Source: Coprinus comatus
Taxonomy: Eukaryota; Basidiomycota; Agaricomycetes; Agaricales; Agaricaceae
Direction: 5' to 3'
DNA length: 64,000 bases
Assembly (NCBI GenBank): GCA_034638255.1
Contig: JAWPGT010000020.1
Coordinates: forward strand, 1 to 64,000
Position numbers and translations under genes: made by a program
Notes under the pieces: model-generated
Seen by the model: the letters and a program-made list of their open reading frames with translations, nothing else
The model's database searches: none
What the model was told of the DNA's origin: nothing
In this document: in pieces, positions 9,503-22,871 of the stretch
How positions within the stretch are numbered: the first letter of the stretch is position 1
Layout: every line of letters starts with the position of its first letter

Positions 9503-12500
9503 ATGAAGCGCAAGACGTCAGACGTGGAACTGAAGAGGACGAGAGGTGTGTTGCAGCCTCTGTGGTAGTAGCTGTGTATTCTGACTCTGCACAGGCCAAG
9601 TATGTTGTGCATCACTGCCCAGAGATAGATGCTGATTGGGTAGGTTTCGTGTGCTGAATGCCGCAGACTGAAGATCAAGTGCGACAAGAAGATCCCCTGC
9701 CAGTCGTGCCAAGTAAGTCGATTGGATTTCCTTATTCTGTTCTGACCTCGATCAGCGGCGGGGGTGTGGACAACTATGTCCGAATGGTATGAGCTATCTC
9801 TGTAGCTACTACACCACTTGCTCACTCTCCCAGGCGTTCTTGCAACCGGTCAGGGCACCCGCTTTGTACTCGACGCCACCGAACATCTCCACCAACGAAT
9901 AGCCCATCTTGGGGCTCGTATACGCAAGCTACAGGACGCTCTTGCTGCCCTCCAACCAGACCATCCTCTCCTCTCCTCAGACCATCAGCACCTCCCCACC
10001 GCCATCCTCGAAGACGCTACTGCTTCTCTTCCAAATCCAGACCTTATCAATGCTTTTGGAACTCTCTCCATCGACGACCACGGTGTCTCTCGTTTCTTTG
10101 GCCCAACAGGAGGCTCAGAGGTACGTCTCTCCCCTCCACATATACTTATCTCCCACTCACAGCACACAGTCTCTTCTCCTATCCACACACTCACACAACG
10201 ATCCACAACCACCTCCAACCCTCACTCCTCTCTCACTCTTCCCCTCCACCCCTCTCACTTCCAGCCCCCACTCTCAGCTTCCGACATGGGATCTTGCGTC
10301 CTCTCTCTGCAACACCTACTTTGAACAGGTTTCCTGGATATTCAGGGGCGTAACCAAGGAACAACTCCTCGACGACATGCTTCCAGTCATCTACAACCGT
10401 GCTCTCCCTCCACCAGGCGAAGACTACTCCAGTCCACACCATCTTGCTTTGCTTTTCGCAGTACTCTCCATCGGTTCTCTTGTCCAGCCAGATCCTTCAA
10501 ATTCACAGGCAGAGCATTTCCAGCAACTCTCACGTGCCGCCCTTGGTCTCCAGCCTGTTCTCGAGAAACCATCCATCGTCACCATCCAATCTCTCCATCT
10601 CATGAGCATATACAATGCAATGAGTGGAAGCGATCTCAACAGCGACACCAGCATGGAGATGACCTGGTCTCTCATCACCCTTGCTTCCCATCTCTCTCAA
10701 ACAATTGGCCTTCGTAAGTTGACTTTCTATCCTCTATTCATTTTCTAATCCGCCCGCAGACAGAGACAGCGAAAGATGGGGTTTGTCCCAGAAAATGGTC
10801 CAACGCAGGCGTATCCTCTTTTGGGACCTCTTTGTCGCGGATGTCTGGCAGGTTCCGTTCTATCTCTCTTTCATTTCGCTGCCTTGCACTTAATTACTTT
10901 AGAGCCTCAACACCGGAAGACCCCCTTCATTCTCTCTCGCCTATATTGACTGCAGCTTTCCCCAATACGACAACCCCAAGGGTGCTTTTGGCTCTGCTTG
11001 TTCGTATAAACTCTTTTTTTCATTAAAATAAAATAAAACTGATTGTCTGCAGTCGAAATATGGCAGTTTCGCTTCGCCGCAGAATGCGTTGCAGAGGTGA
11101 CTTCGAGAACCCTGACCGCCGAGGGTCCGAGCTATGCAACAATCATGGACCTAGACCGTCTTGTCCGTCAATTTCCACTTCCCGAGGCCTTGTCAAATGC
11201 CCCAAAGAACGACCTCGGGGCTTCCTTCCAGAAATGTGTTCTTGACCATATCAAAGACACTGGTCCGTCTCTCTTCTTCGCCCAACAAACACAAACTCAT
11301 CCTATCCAATCTAGTCCTCATGTACATCCATCGAAGTTTCTTTGCTCAGGCCATCATCGACCAGCCATCCAATCCCATCAAATCCGTCTACGCACCATCA
11401 TTCCTCGCATCCTATCGGGCAGCTTCTACAATTCTAAAATCTGTCCGCGAGCAGTTTAACCTCTTTCCAAATTCTTGTTCCAGGTTCTGGACAATGTGGA
11501 CTTTTGCTTTTACTGCCGCTGTAAGTTTGTTTTTAATTCCTGCTCTTCAAATTACCGATGTCTTCGGTCAAGGTTGTCTTTGGCACCGTTGTAACACGAG
11601 GTCCGCGGTCTCCTCTAGCCCAATCAGCAATGGCAGAACTCGATCAAGCCCTCCTATTATTCACAAAGGCTTCCAAATACAGTATCCGCGCTCTCAAGTC
11701 TTTACCTATTCTTAATAAACTAGCAGAAAGAGCAAGATATGCTCTTGAAAACGTCAAAGCAGGTGATGGTTGGAATAATATCCAAGAATTCGGCGTTGAT
11801 GACGAATTGGCAATTTATGCTGGTCATACTCGTTTCGTTTCTTCTATGACTACCAAGGTCGTCTTACCCACAATCGAAGAACAGTCTTCTGTTAGGTGGC
11901 AACCTTCTTACGTACCTTCTGAAAAACAGACACGGTCTAATTCACCCGCTAGACACCCTTGGTCTAATGAACCTATCATTCTCCGTCATACCAATGTTAC
12001 CCGCGATTATCAATCACAACCACTACCACAACCTCTTCCGCATTCTTTTCTTCCGCAATCACATTTACATCAACATCCGATTCAAACGCCTGTTGTAGAA
12101 GAGGGTGGACCTATCGAATTACATGCACCTTATCATCATCATTACGATTACTCTTCCACTTCCACTTCCACGTCTAATTCTAATTCTGAAACCTCATCTG
12201 CTGTCGGTGATTCAATCCCAAGGTTAATGACAACACATATGCAGAATAGGAGTAATAGTCATATTAGGGAACTTGTACCTAATGAATCGGGTTCTTGTAT
12301 ACCTCCGCCACTGTCATTACCACCAGGTTCATTACCTGTTTCGGTTTCCGCTTCGAATTCGAATTCAAATTCTAGGTCAGGAGGAGATTATACGTATTCT
12401 GGATCGTCTATGTATTCGCATTCGCATCCGCATCCGCATCCGCAGCTACCTCAGGAACAACAAGTACATCGACATGGACAGGAGGAACAGAGGGGTATTC

Positions 12501-12880
12501 AGATGCAGAATCCGATTTCCATGATGAAGCATACTCAATCACAAGAACATCAACATCGACATCGACAACAGCACCGACAAGAGTATTTTGATCGTATGGA
12601 TTCAAGTTCAAGTTCTGATTCTCATTCTCAACATCAAAGTCAACATTCGCAACCTCATCCGCATCAACCTCAACAACATTCTCACCAACAGCCTTCTCAC
12701 CAACACCAACAACAACAACACAATCCATATACCACTCAACACCAAGAAGGTCAAGGAGTGAATATGACATGTACAGATGAACTTGCAGATTTAGGATTGG
12801 CTTCTCGTGATTCTAGGTTAGATGAAAGATGGAGTTCGTTTATGGCTGATTCGGGGTTATTGGAGGGAGCTTGGGTTTAA
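9503..12880 (+). CDS. Zn2Cys6 fungal transcription factor
   Basis: Ten exons splice in consistent phase to 926 codons: 9503-9547, 9644-9712, 9756-9786, 9834-10120, 10278-10713, 10760-10851, 10903-10999, 11053-11262, 11315-11520 and 11573-12880. Residues 18-46 form the binuclear zinc cluster (CAECRRLKIKCDKK then CQSC and RGCGQLC). A short coiled coil follows (AHLGARIRKLQDALAAL). The middle shows the fungal-specific regulatory domain, including GLHRDSERWGLS, RRRILFWDLF and SLNTGRPPSFSLAYIDC. The last 300 residues are rich in Ser, His and Gln with HPHPHP and HQ runs, and end RLDERWSSFMADSGLLEG. Such proteins act in the nucleus as dimers on CGG-type sites. The target pathway cannot be told from the sequence. 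Confidence 0.95.
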
Positions 12881-15800
12881 TTAAGACTTTGTGTGAGAGA
12901 GATATATAGGATAGATAGAGGAAGGGATGGTTGAGGGATTTAAACGATTTTTATTTTGCTTCAAGGCAGGAAATTTAAGGCATTTGTATTTATTCGTTTT
13001 GTGAAATCCTCTGGTTTGTATGTTTTGAATACCTCGTGTAAACCTCAATGTTTAATTTGTTTCAGAAACATACTTATTTGAAGAAAACTCCGAACACACC
13101 GTTTTATTAAAGGTTGCCTGTCAGTAACGGATCATCAACTTCAACTATGAGTAGTTGAAATTATCATTGTTAACTTCCATCTATCTTTCCAATGTTCAAA
13201 CATTCATATGTAATAATGATAAAGTTCATACACTAATTCCGAGGGACCTTCATGTTCGGACCGGACCCTTTTCCATTTTGTGTTTTTCTGTCTCAAAGAC
13301 TAACATCGCCGCCACATAATTTCCAACCACCTTGAAAAGGGAACGTAGTTTCTAATTCGATTCACGGATACGGTACATACGACCCTAAATTAAATTTTTC
13401 ATCTCTACCAAAGTAGGAACACCTTCGGACTTGAAAGGGATTTGGAAGGAAATTCTTAAAGGAACATTTTACTGTCCGCCGCCGCATTTGTTTACTATTC
13501 AAGTTGAAAGCTCCAATCATTATACAAGTACATCAAAGGGTTCTTAGGGCATTTAGGTATTAGTTGAATCTGAATTGAATGAATGAATGATGACACATTG
13601 TTCGGACTTTGTTGGATAGAACTTAGTGCTTTAAGTGCTTAGTGTTTAGGACCTTAGTATCGGTGTTGGTTTTCTTCCGATGTTGTACAGAGGGAGAGGA
13701 TGCGAGTTTTGTTGCGAGTTACTGTAGTTTTATTTTACTTATGGCGCTTTTTGTGATGATGAATGATTTGGTGATGTTGTGATTTTTACCTTGTGTTCAT
13801 AAATTTTATTGTGTAAAGTTTTGATATGTTTGGAGTTGGAAGTTGAGTAAGCACCGTTAATTACTATACTAGACGCTAGTGGGAACTGTATGGTATATGT
13901 ACTTCTACTTCTACGTACTTCCAAAGTTCGGGAATGATGAGTCATTTTGACTTGGAAGATTGTTCTGTTTTTGCAACTTGCTGCGGATGAGAGGGGTTAC
14001 TAAGAAGTATACTTGGCACCCTGACAAATAAAGTTTTGATAGTTATGAATTCTGATTCATGTTCAAAAACAGAAAACAACCTTGACCTGCTTCTTTTGTA
14101 GAATAATAGAATTGAAATGGGTGGTGATCGGAAATGATGTTTTGTAATAGTATAGTATGTTTAAATCCATATGCGGACCAATTCTGTAAGTCATAAGGCC
14201 GTCACTTTTGGGGCCTGTTGGGATCATCCACTGTAGAGTTCTGAATCTAGACACACTGATATTACTGACATATGTAGATCGTCTGACCGAACAAACCATG
14301 GTCTCGGTTATTTTTGTATGACAGACGGTATAGCTATTACGGTATGCGTGTGTTCTATTCTTAACTTAGACCGCGTGGTAACATCAATTGATGAAAATGA
14401 AAATTCTAGGGAGTTCATCCATAGTTATGGATATGTTGTGATGAGTCATATATATGATTCCAAGCGTATTCCACATTAAGCTTCTTAGTGTCTCGTGTGG
14501 TTCTCATGATGAAATGTTTCTTTTACTCGGATAACGCAATAACGAAACATTGCAACCCTGTCGTAGATTTATGATACATTTCATTGCTAAGTTGCAACGG
14601 GGTTGTAACTTGTTCGCAATCCGCTATTTATTATGTGCATGTTATGTTGGATGTTAATTGTTTTTTCAAGTATGTCGTGATGTCACTACGGACATCATAC
14701 CTCCCCACCGCCGTTGATTCACATAAGTTACTATGCTATTTGTATTAGCGAACAGTGGCGGAATACGGAAGAAATGTGCATATGGAATGTTATGATAAAG
14801 AGTACGATGAAGTTTGAACACTAACCATCTCGTAAGTGATGGAAAAATTCAAAGAATCAACAAACATAAAGTTATCTATGATATATATGATACTGAATTT
14901 AAGTGGAAAAAGGTAGTTACACGGCAAGAACGGAAAGTAAGTGATAATGATGTTTATGTTGCCCTTGGCCCGTCACCAACGTACCATACTCCGGCGCTCG
15001 TGTATTCATAATGAGGTTAAGAACCCACGCATTGACCCATTCGGAGAACTGGGGAGAGGTGCTGTACACCACTTAACTTCTTTATTCTACTCTGGAATGT
15101 TTGTTGACGTTTTCTTTCTACGGAAGGAAGAAGATCCGAGTGTTTATGATAACAGCAGTGATGTTTTTGGTATTTGGAACAACAAAAATAGATTTATGAT
15201 ACATACCATACTACCATGGGTGACGGAGAACATTCAGGAGCCATGACCGAGTCAACGGATATCATGCTTCCTTCTGTTTTGCTCTATTAGAAGTTTGTTA
15301 AGTCAAAACAAACGATGGTACTGTATGTATGATATTGTCACTTGACCGACATTTGACTGTTGTGTTTCCACCATACTTTGCCAAGTTTCTTATCATTATC
15401 TCACGGGTATATAGATTCCTTGCTGCGCAGGCTTAATTATCTACCACAACTACTATCTATATTATGTGTGTCGATATATGAACAAAAATAGTGTGTGGAT
15501 CTGTTCTCGGTCTCACCCTCACCACCGAGAGAAGTTCGATGAGTCAGGATTAACTTTGCCTCGAGAAGCTGATGGATGCCTTTTTATTTTAGTATATATG
15601 TATATTAAGCGCTAAACCCATGGTACCTTGGATTGGCATGTAGTTATCCGAAGTGTACCAGAGCAAGTACGGCCCCCTAAATGTACGATTTTCTGCAAGA
15701 CCCACTTTAGTAATGCGTCATAAATCCATGATGGCCCCCTAGACAAGCATAGCTTTTAGAGTTCATTGTGAGTGAAAATGCTCAGTTTAAGTACAGAAAA

Positions 15801-18388
15801 TTGGTTTTAGGAATAATAAGTAGGTGGTACTATTAGAATAAGACGATGTTAGAGAGAAGAAATTGGATTGGGGCAAACGAGTAGAGTATCTACAATCAAA
15901 TATCTACAGTATTTATACTAAATAGATGTCTAGTAGAATGTAGGTCTAGTAAAATAAAAGAGATCATAAAGGTGTCCGTGTCGGGTGTCCTAAATTGGAC
16001 ATGAAAGGATTGTACTACTAAGGGATAATCCCGAAACCAAAAATAAAGGGCTATGGGATCAGGCATCGTCATGGACGTCAGTAGCATTAAATTACTATTA
16101 CTATTAAGTAATAAACCAATTTTTCGTCCTCTTCAAAGTTCCAACCCATAACTGTGTCGTCTAACAGACCCTCTGACCTCGAGACTTTAGGCTCGTTTTT
16201 CGTTTGAGGTATACCCCAAGTACTAGCTCTTACAGTTGGAATCTGAATATCCTTCGATAAAGTAATGACAGTGGTAAGTGATGGAATCCTCGTCCACTCA
16301 ATTCATTTTTACTATTGGATGCCATTACAATCCAAACATCTTCCGCATATTCAGTCTGTAAATTTTGGTATTCGGGTGTAAAACTTCCGAAAATGAAGAA
16401 CTTATACCATAGTACTCTGGTATCTGTCGGATGTAGTGTATTTGCAGATTGAAAGTGTGTCTGTTCATAAGATACCCTATCATTTGCACGGAATGTCATT
16501 TTCTGAAGAACGAGAGTCATAGTGGTGATAGTAGTACATGTAACGAGTTGAAGAAAGACAAAATAATTAATATCACTTTTTCAACTATATTCAAAGTCAT
16601 CCCAAGACGCGAAATAACATCTTTCAAAGACCATTGTGTCTTAATCTTAAAATAAACCCTTTCTGAATGTTGAATCCATTCCCTGTTTGTTCACATTCAC
16701 ATCATGAACCATCCCCTTTGATATCGCTTGAGTCCCCACATAGACCTGAAAGACTATGTGAAAGATATATTACTAATGCTAGTGACATGCAAGAACATCC
16801 ATTACTCAAGAGAACCTAAGGCCAGTTGATTGAGGATTGCCCTTTGGAAGCGATGAGACACGGACCAATCTTCCTTGCCTTCCTAGATGCATTTTGGAGG
16901 ATTCATCAGCCATGCTCGAAAGTGTAACGGAACGCTTCACTGATGTTTTTTCTGTGATATTGGAATAGGTGGGAACTCATCGAGTAAGTACGTCACAGAG
17001 TGTGTTCCATCGTGAATAGCCGGGATGGGTGTTATAGGTGTCAGACGAGTGATCATTGGAGAGAATCTATCGTGCTATCGAGACAAGGTGCTATATAGTA
17101 AATGCACAAAGACTACTGGACTCTCGTACATGTATGGAACGTATTAATATATATTTCATATGAGGCTGAATTACTAGTATATAGTTGTTGCTTCCGAGGG
17201 GCCTATCAGATGCTAACGAGTTAGTGGATCGCATGGACACTATGAGCCAGACGACTTTCCTAAAGTTAGAATGTCTTTAAAGCTACCTTATGTAGTTTTA
17301 AGGATGAAGAACATGCCTCAGTAAGCCCTGAGTAAACCTGTAGTTTCGTTAACGACATCTTTTGTGTCTTTTATGTGTCTTTCAAGGTCTTTGGAGATAT
17401 TTCATGTATGTGAAAGGTACAAGGACCTGTCTTTGGTACCTCAAGTCGATGTCTTTTAATGCCTTTAATGCATTCCGCCCCTGAAAAATCATGAAAGACG
17501 ACGTTAAAGAAATAACGGGTTTACTGCTGTGAGAAAGTCGAGGTTTGTAACTTGAGGGGACACTTCGGCCGTGAAGTAGATCCAATATGGTACACATTTT
17601 ATGTTGAGTACCTATAAATGCTGCTGAGTGAATCACCTCTACACATTCTAACTCCAATGCGTCTCATCATGAGGTCCCCCAATGCTCTTAATCTTTCCAA
17701 TAGACACACCAAGAAGAGACAGTCCTCCTTGGAACTGGCAACGTTACAGCTAGAATTCGAGAATTGAACTTGACAAAGAATAGACAGGATTGAATAGTGA
17801 ATATTGAAGGAAAGGATGAGTTAACCTTTACATTTGTCAAGCCTACAACTCCATTCTAGTTCCTCCTCAACTTCGACATGTTACTCTAATTTCTCTTCAC
17901 TTTACAAAGTTTTGAGTTTTCCACTCTCCAAAAGTAATCTTGGTGCATTCTTTTCCGGTACAAATTCAAAGAAATCTTTAACACAGCAGTACCTGAGCGA
18001 TATCTAATTCGAAGCGGAGGATTTAACTCAGTGGGAATGGTCAACTTGAATAACTGGTTCCTGTGGCACTTGGAGTCGCGTTTGTGCCTAATTGTCCACA
18101 CTTCGACTTTCAGACTTCAGTACACGTGTCAAGATAATTAATCTAATGACTCACGAGTCTAGTCACTAGGCTGTGCCGTTGATAAAAGACATTCCCAATA
18201 TAAAGTCGAACATTAACCAGTGTGGCTACTTATCACTGGCAGCGTCTAACCGGTTCGAAACAGATTCAACATCTATTTAAAATCTCTTCATATCTCATTC
18301 AATAACGATCACCTTCATTGCACAAACACCACAACAGCAGTGCATTGTTATAAGTCTCTCATCGAGCTTCCTTGACCTGGTCCTTGCT
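12881..18388. other. Gene-poor interval
   Basis: About 5.5 kb downstream of the transcription factor. The first 250 bases are its 3' region. The rest contains only short open frames (up to about 100 codons at 14941-15246) without splice-consistent extension or recognisable motifs. I see no RNA gene and no transposon ends. The last few hundred bases before 18389 are the promoter region of the next gene. Confidence 0.5.
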
Positions 18389-19131
18389 ATGTCATATCAT
18401 CTTGAACATGAATATCCGAATGAAGCTTATAGACATGGAATCCCTCGATCTCCTCAATCTATATTGGCAAACCAGTATAGGACACAAGTTCAATGGAATG
18501 TAGGACCTCAGGATGTTGATGTTGCGGCTTCACCCCAATACTGCCACTCTCGGTCTATGGGAGGAGAGAATGACGGTTCTGGGTATGCAATCAACAACTC
18601 TTCATCAGAAATTTCACCTCCAATTACACCTCATTGCGTATGTGCGAAGTGTGGACAACAGTTGATTAATGGATTATGGAAGAGTGATGACCATAATGCT
18701 TTAAAAGAATGGTTAAAATTAATGATCATCGCTCATATTTGCGAACCCAGTGTATGTCGGATGTTCACTCAATATACCAAGAAAAAACTGACTGTCAAAT
18801 GACCTCATGCTAATAGGCCAATGCAACTACTATTCTGGCAGGTAGCTTGGTTCAAACTCAAACCCCTCGAGAACCCGAGAACAACAATCAACGTTACCCA
18901 GTTTCTCGTCAAATGTATAAAGATGCCAGTGATCAAAGATATTCTAACATCATAGAAATGATGCATGACCGACATACGATAGTAAATAGGGATGGGTTTG
19001 ACTGTCTTTGTGGTTATTCGTGTCCTGGGGTATGGGATGTGGACTATTTATTTAGTTTCTATGAAGAACACAAAGAAACGTGCCCAAGGAGATGTGCTAA
19101 AGAAGATAGCGCTGAGGCTTTGAGGTCTTGA
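18389..19131 (+). CDS. Orphan Cys-rich protein, GIPRSPQ family, copy 1
   Basis: Two exons, 18389-18749 and 18842-19131, join in phase (216 residues). The N-terminus carries RHGIPRSPQSILANQYRT. A first Cys motif (CVCAKCGQQL...MIAHICEP) closes exon 1. Exon 2 has RYPVSRQMYKD, then MHDRHTIVNRDGFDCLCGY and a final HKETCPRR, giving a second putative metal site of CxC...C...H...C type. A paralogue with the same layout and the same intron position lies on the other strand at 29597-30512. I do not recognise the family. The Cys/His layout suggests zinc binding. Confidence 0.8.
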
Positions 19132-22100
19132 GATGCCGACTTCAGTGCTAGAGCAGCCTGTGTGAAGTGATGTATGTAAATAAAGGCCTGCTTGTGCGGT
19201 TGGAAGAGAAGAGGGGAATGATACATTTTACGCAGCGAGGAGATAACTTTCATCATAAGTATGGATGTGGATATAAATGCGGAATATATGGTAGATGTTT
19301 TATAATCAGAATCCGGACAATACATGATGTAGATATGTATTGAGGTACCCATGTCTGTGGTTGAATAGCATACTGGTGATGTATTCCCGTTATATCTGAG
19401 AGCATTTAATTGATATGAATGGCAATGAGTTGAATTTATAACACCAAAAGTACTTCTCAAGCACGGTTAGAGTGGTTAGTATTCTGTTAGAGTATTCTAA
19501 AGTGTCATGGTAGGTATTGTCCGGGGTCAGAGGAACTGTTAAACAGAATGATGATAAGCCCACATTGGCACGGTAACTTCAAATGAGTAATCGGGATTTG
19601 TGGAAGCTCTTCAGGACCGTAGATGAGAAGTACTTGCTGGGTTTGGAGGCGTCGAGGATGCGCGTGGCAGTGTAGGTAACAGTATAATAGCCCAAGTTGC
19701 AGATACGCCATTATACCTGTGAGTATATCACCTACTCATCTTCATTTGCTTGGACCTTTCTTTATTGTTCTCGAGTATGTATTCAAACTGTACGTGCACT
19801 ACAATGTACCCTCAGTTCTCGTCTTCGAGTCTGAGTTCTTACTTTGTATTCTTATCAGTACTGAGGTGCGTACACAGTACTGGACCCCAGTATATTCCTA
19901 CAAATACAGAGATAAGAGAGTCTGGACTACACATCAGAGTATCCAAGCCTTTTTACTACACAGCTACCACACCGACCTCCTCATATTTCATAATACGTAA
20001 GGAGTAAGCCGCAGGCTTACATTTTGAGGGATAAAAGGCTTGATATATCGAAGACTGTACTTTGTGATGGCCCACCGGGTATACACATACTTTCACACTA
20101 CTACTAGGGACAGCTCTCCAACACAAAAAATCTCCTCCTACTCAGAAGCCAACTACGCCGGTTTCTGTATTTTCGAGATATATTCCTATCCATAATAAAT
20201 TCTTCAAGCTATTACAAAAGTCACCCACTCCGTTACCGGAAATGTTCAAGGGCTGTAGAGTCGGACTAAGCGTATTAAACTAACACCCGTCGTCTGTTAC
20301 CCACCTCACCTTTGTCATATTGATGACATGAGGCTGTTCACTTTTTCCTGTTGAATTGCTTTCGGAGTCAAAGTTCATGACAAACAAGCTTTTAAGGTAT
20401 AGCAGACATTGTAAGCTTTCTTAGTAGTTGACACACTAAGACGGCCATCACTTATCTAGTTCCTTGTAGCGTAACAAGGTCAACTACTAATAATATTCAA
20501 CTCTATCGTTACTCTTGTGCTATCCTCGGAATAATCTTGATTCTGTATACATTTACATCACTATCTATTATTGAGTCTCTATCAATAACAATAATCTCTT
20601 GCATATGGCATCAAATCAGGTACAATGTGCCGTGCATATAATATAGTCCATGTTCTGAAGTCGCCCATCTGGGACTAAAGACACTACGAAAAGCACTCTA
20701 CTCCAGTATCAGTTCACGTAATTGATAACATCGATAATACATAGTATCATTCTCTGGGCATTCTACTGTATTTAAGTGCCTCATGGTCACCTCTTGTGAT
20801 ACAGTTTTTGGAGCTCTTTTAAATATATTGATGGTATTTGATATTTGGTAGTTAAATGTTTGTCCGGTTTGAATACATACTTGAGTGATGAACCGGTTCT
20901 TCCCTGTTTCTACTACTATGCATTGTATAGTATTATGTCAATGTGGTATCTTTATTGCCATGTTATCTGTCACACTATCGTAGTATCTATCACATCGGAT
21001 TTCAAAGTCAAGCTCTGACGAAATTATTTTCTGAGGAATTAGTGTATCCACAAACATACTACAACTTATTTAAAAAAAAAGTGGTAGGGGATACAGCGCC
21101 TATTTGTCCGAGGAATCTCCGAGAAATAAAGGAGATTCGAAGAGAAGCGGAAAAGGCGCAATTTCAATTCTCTTTTCTCACAGACGCTTAACGTTGAATA
21201 TATAGTGAGTGTGAGAGTGTGAGGCATTATTACCAATCCCATGGCACTTTCCGTGATGAGCCAAACTATACTTTAATTGAGTGGCGGAGATATTGGAACG
21301 ATGTAAAGATAAAATGATGTCTAAAATAAGATTTCTCACAAATCGTAGATAACACTATTCAATATTCCCAGTCATTTACAAGGAGGGGTGTTCAATGTTT
21401 CACTGCGCGGACTACGGTTATCCTACCATGAAAGTTGAAAACCAATATCAACAAAGTGAAAAACAATCGATACATTCAGATCCATGATACGGTATGCACC
21501 GTATATGAGACAACAGCAAAGCGAGGGCACCTACAGGAATACGGACTATTATTTGTCTCATCTTCCTATACTAATTACATTCCCCAAACTACCATAATCT
21601 ATTCAATCAAATACCGAAAAGATACACTAGTTGAAACTCGCAGCTCTCATAGACGCTTAATGTTTTCTATATTAACAACGACCAACACGATGTGCCCGGC
21701 TGCGCCACGATGTACCGGAGTGTGTTTAATTTGGTGGCGGGTCGGACAATCATTGAACCACAGCATGAGAAGCTGATGATAATCATGTGTCGAATGATAG
21801 TTTAATCCTCAGTGTTTCATGTAGACTGCGGACAAAAAAAATCGAAAATTGAAACCCTACCCAACCTTGTCTAAAGTCGAGGTATTCAAGTACTGTTGGG
21901 AGAATATTGGTTAAGTACGGCATGAAAACCTATGTTTGGTTCCGAAGGGCATCTATGGTGTGTTCAAAAAGATAAGATGAGCCACTATGTCACGTCAGTC
22001 CTACTTTTTCGCAGGGTCATGCATTAGTTAAATTACCATGGTTTTTGCTCCTGAAACCTCAGGACTATAAGGTAGGGAAAATCGCAACAGAAGATGATGT

Positions 22101-22871
22101 GGAGTCGAAACATGGTGGGGTTGTCAATGTCAATGCTATGACCCACTAATTCCGGATTGAGTATGAGAATATATATTCCAGACAACACGCATTTGCCACA
22201 AAGTGAGTGACAACCCGAAATTAACAGGAATTCCAATAATACATACAACTACTAGCATTGAGCAAATTTCACGACGAGAACATGCAGTATCTCGTTTAGG
22301 GCAGATATTGTACATTTGGAAGAAATCTGGGTTTGAACAATAGAACATTGATGAATCCCGAGTTCAATATATATTGTAATGTCCAAAAACGACATATTGT
22401 GGAACAAATGAATTGACAAACTGGATGATTGATTGACGAACGACTCACGAGCCATTGGTAGTAAATGATCGCCGCTGGTTTGATTAGAAGCTTGGCGCTT
22501 AAGGTGTGGAAGTTGTTGCAGATGTCATGGATGTTATCGGTGAAGTTGAGTGGTACTGAAAGGTAGAAAAGCAGCTAAAGGGGAAATGCCCACTGAATAC
22601 TGATTACGATTGAGAAACACAAGGATCGCAAGGCTGGGGACCATCACGTGTATTTGAGGAGGTATTTATACGAGGAGGTACGATCGGTGGTATAAAAATA
22701 CGTATCAGAGCGTTCCTGAGCCTTGTGCGCCGCTGGCCTTGAAAAACGGTAAAAAGGCTAAATAAATATATCTTGGATTTGAAATTGGTGCCGCCGGTAA
22801 TTAAATCGTTATTTATATCGATACAAAGGAAACAAATGAGGCGATGCATAAATACGATACGGTCTACGAGA
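19132..22871. other. Interval without a supported gene
   Basis: About 3.7 kb. Open frames are short (up to about 133 codons at 19059-19460 minus, overlapping the 3' end of the orphan gene) and look like chance. A stretch at 20943-21191 encodes an 82-codon frame ending in a charged helix, which could be a remnant. No RNA gene or repeat array found. Confidence 0.45.

Noticed and set aside
12408..12770. 120-codon minus-strand ORF in the transcription factor tail
   Set aside because: It is an open frame opposite His/Gln repeats, with repetitive Val/Asp/Asn composition.
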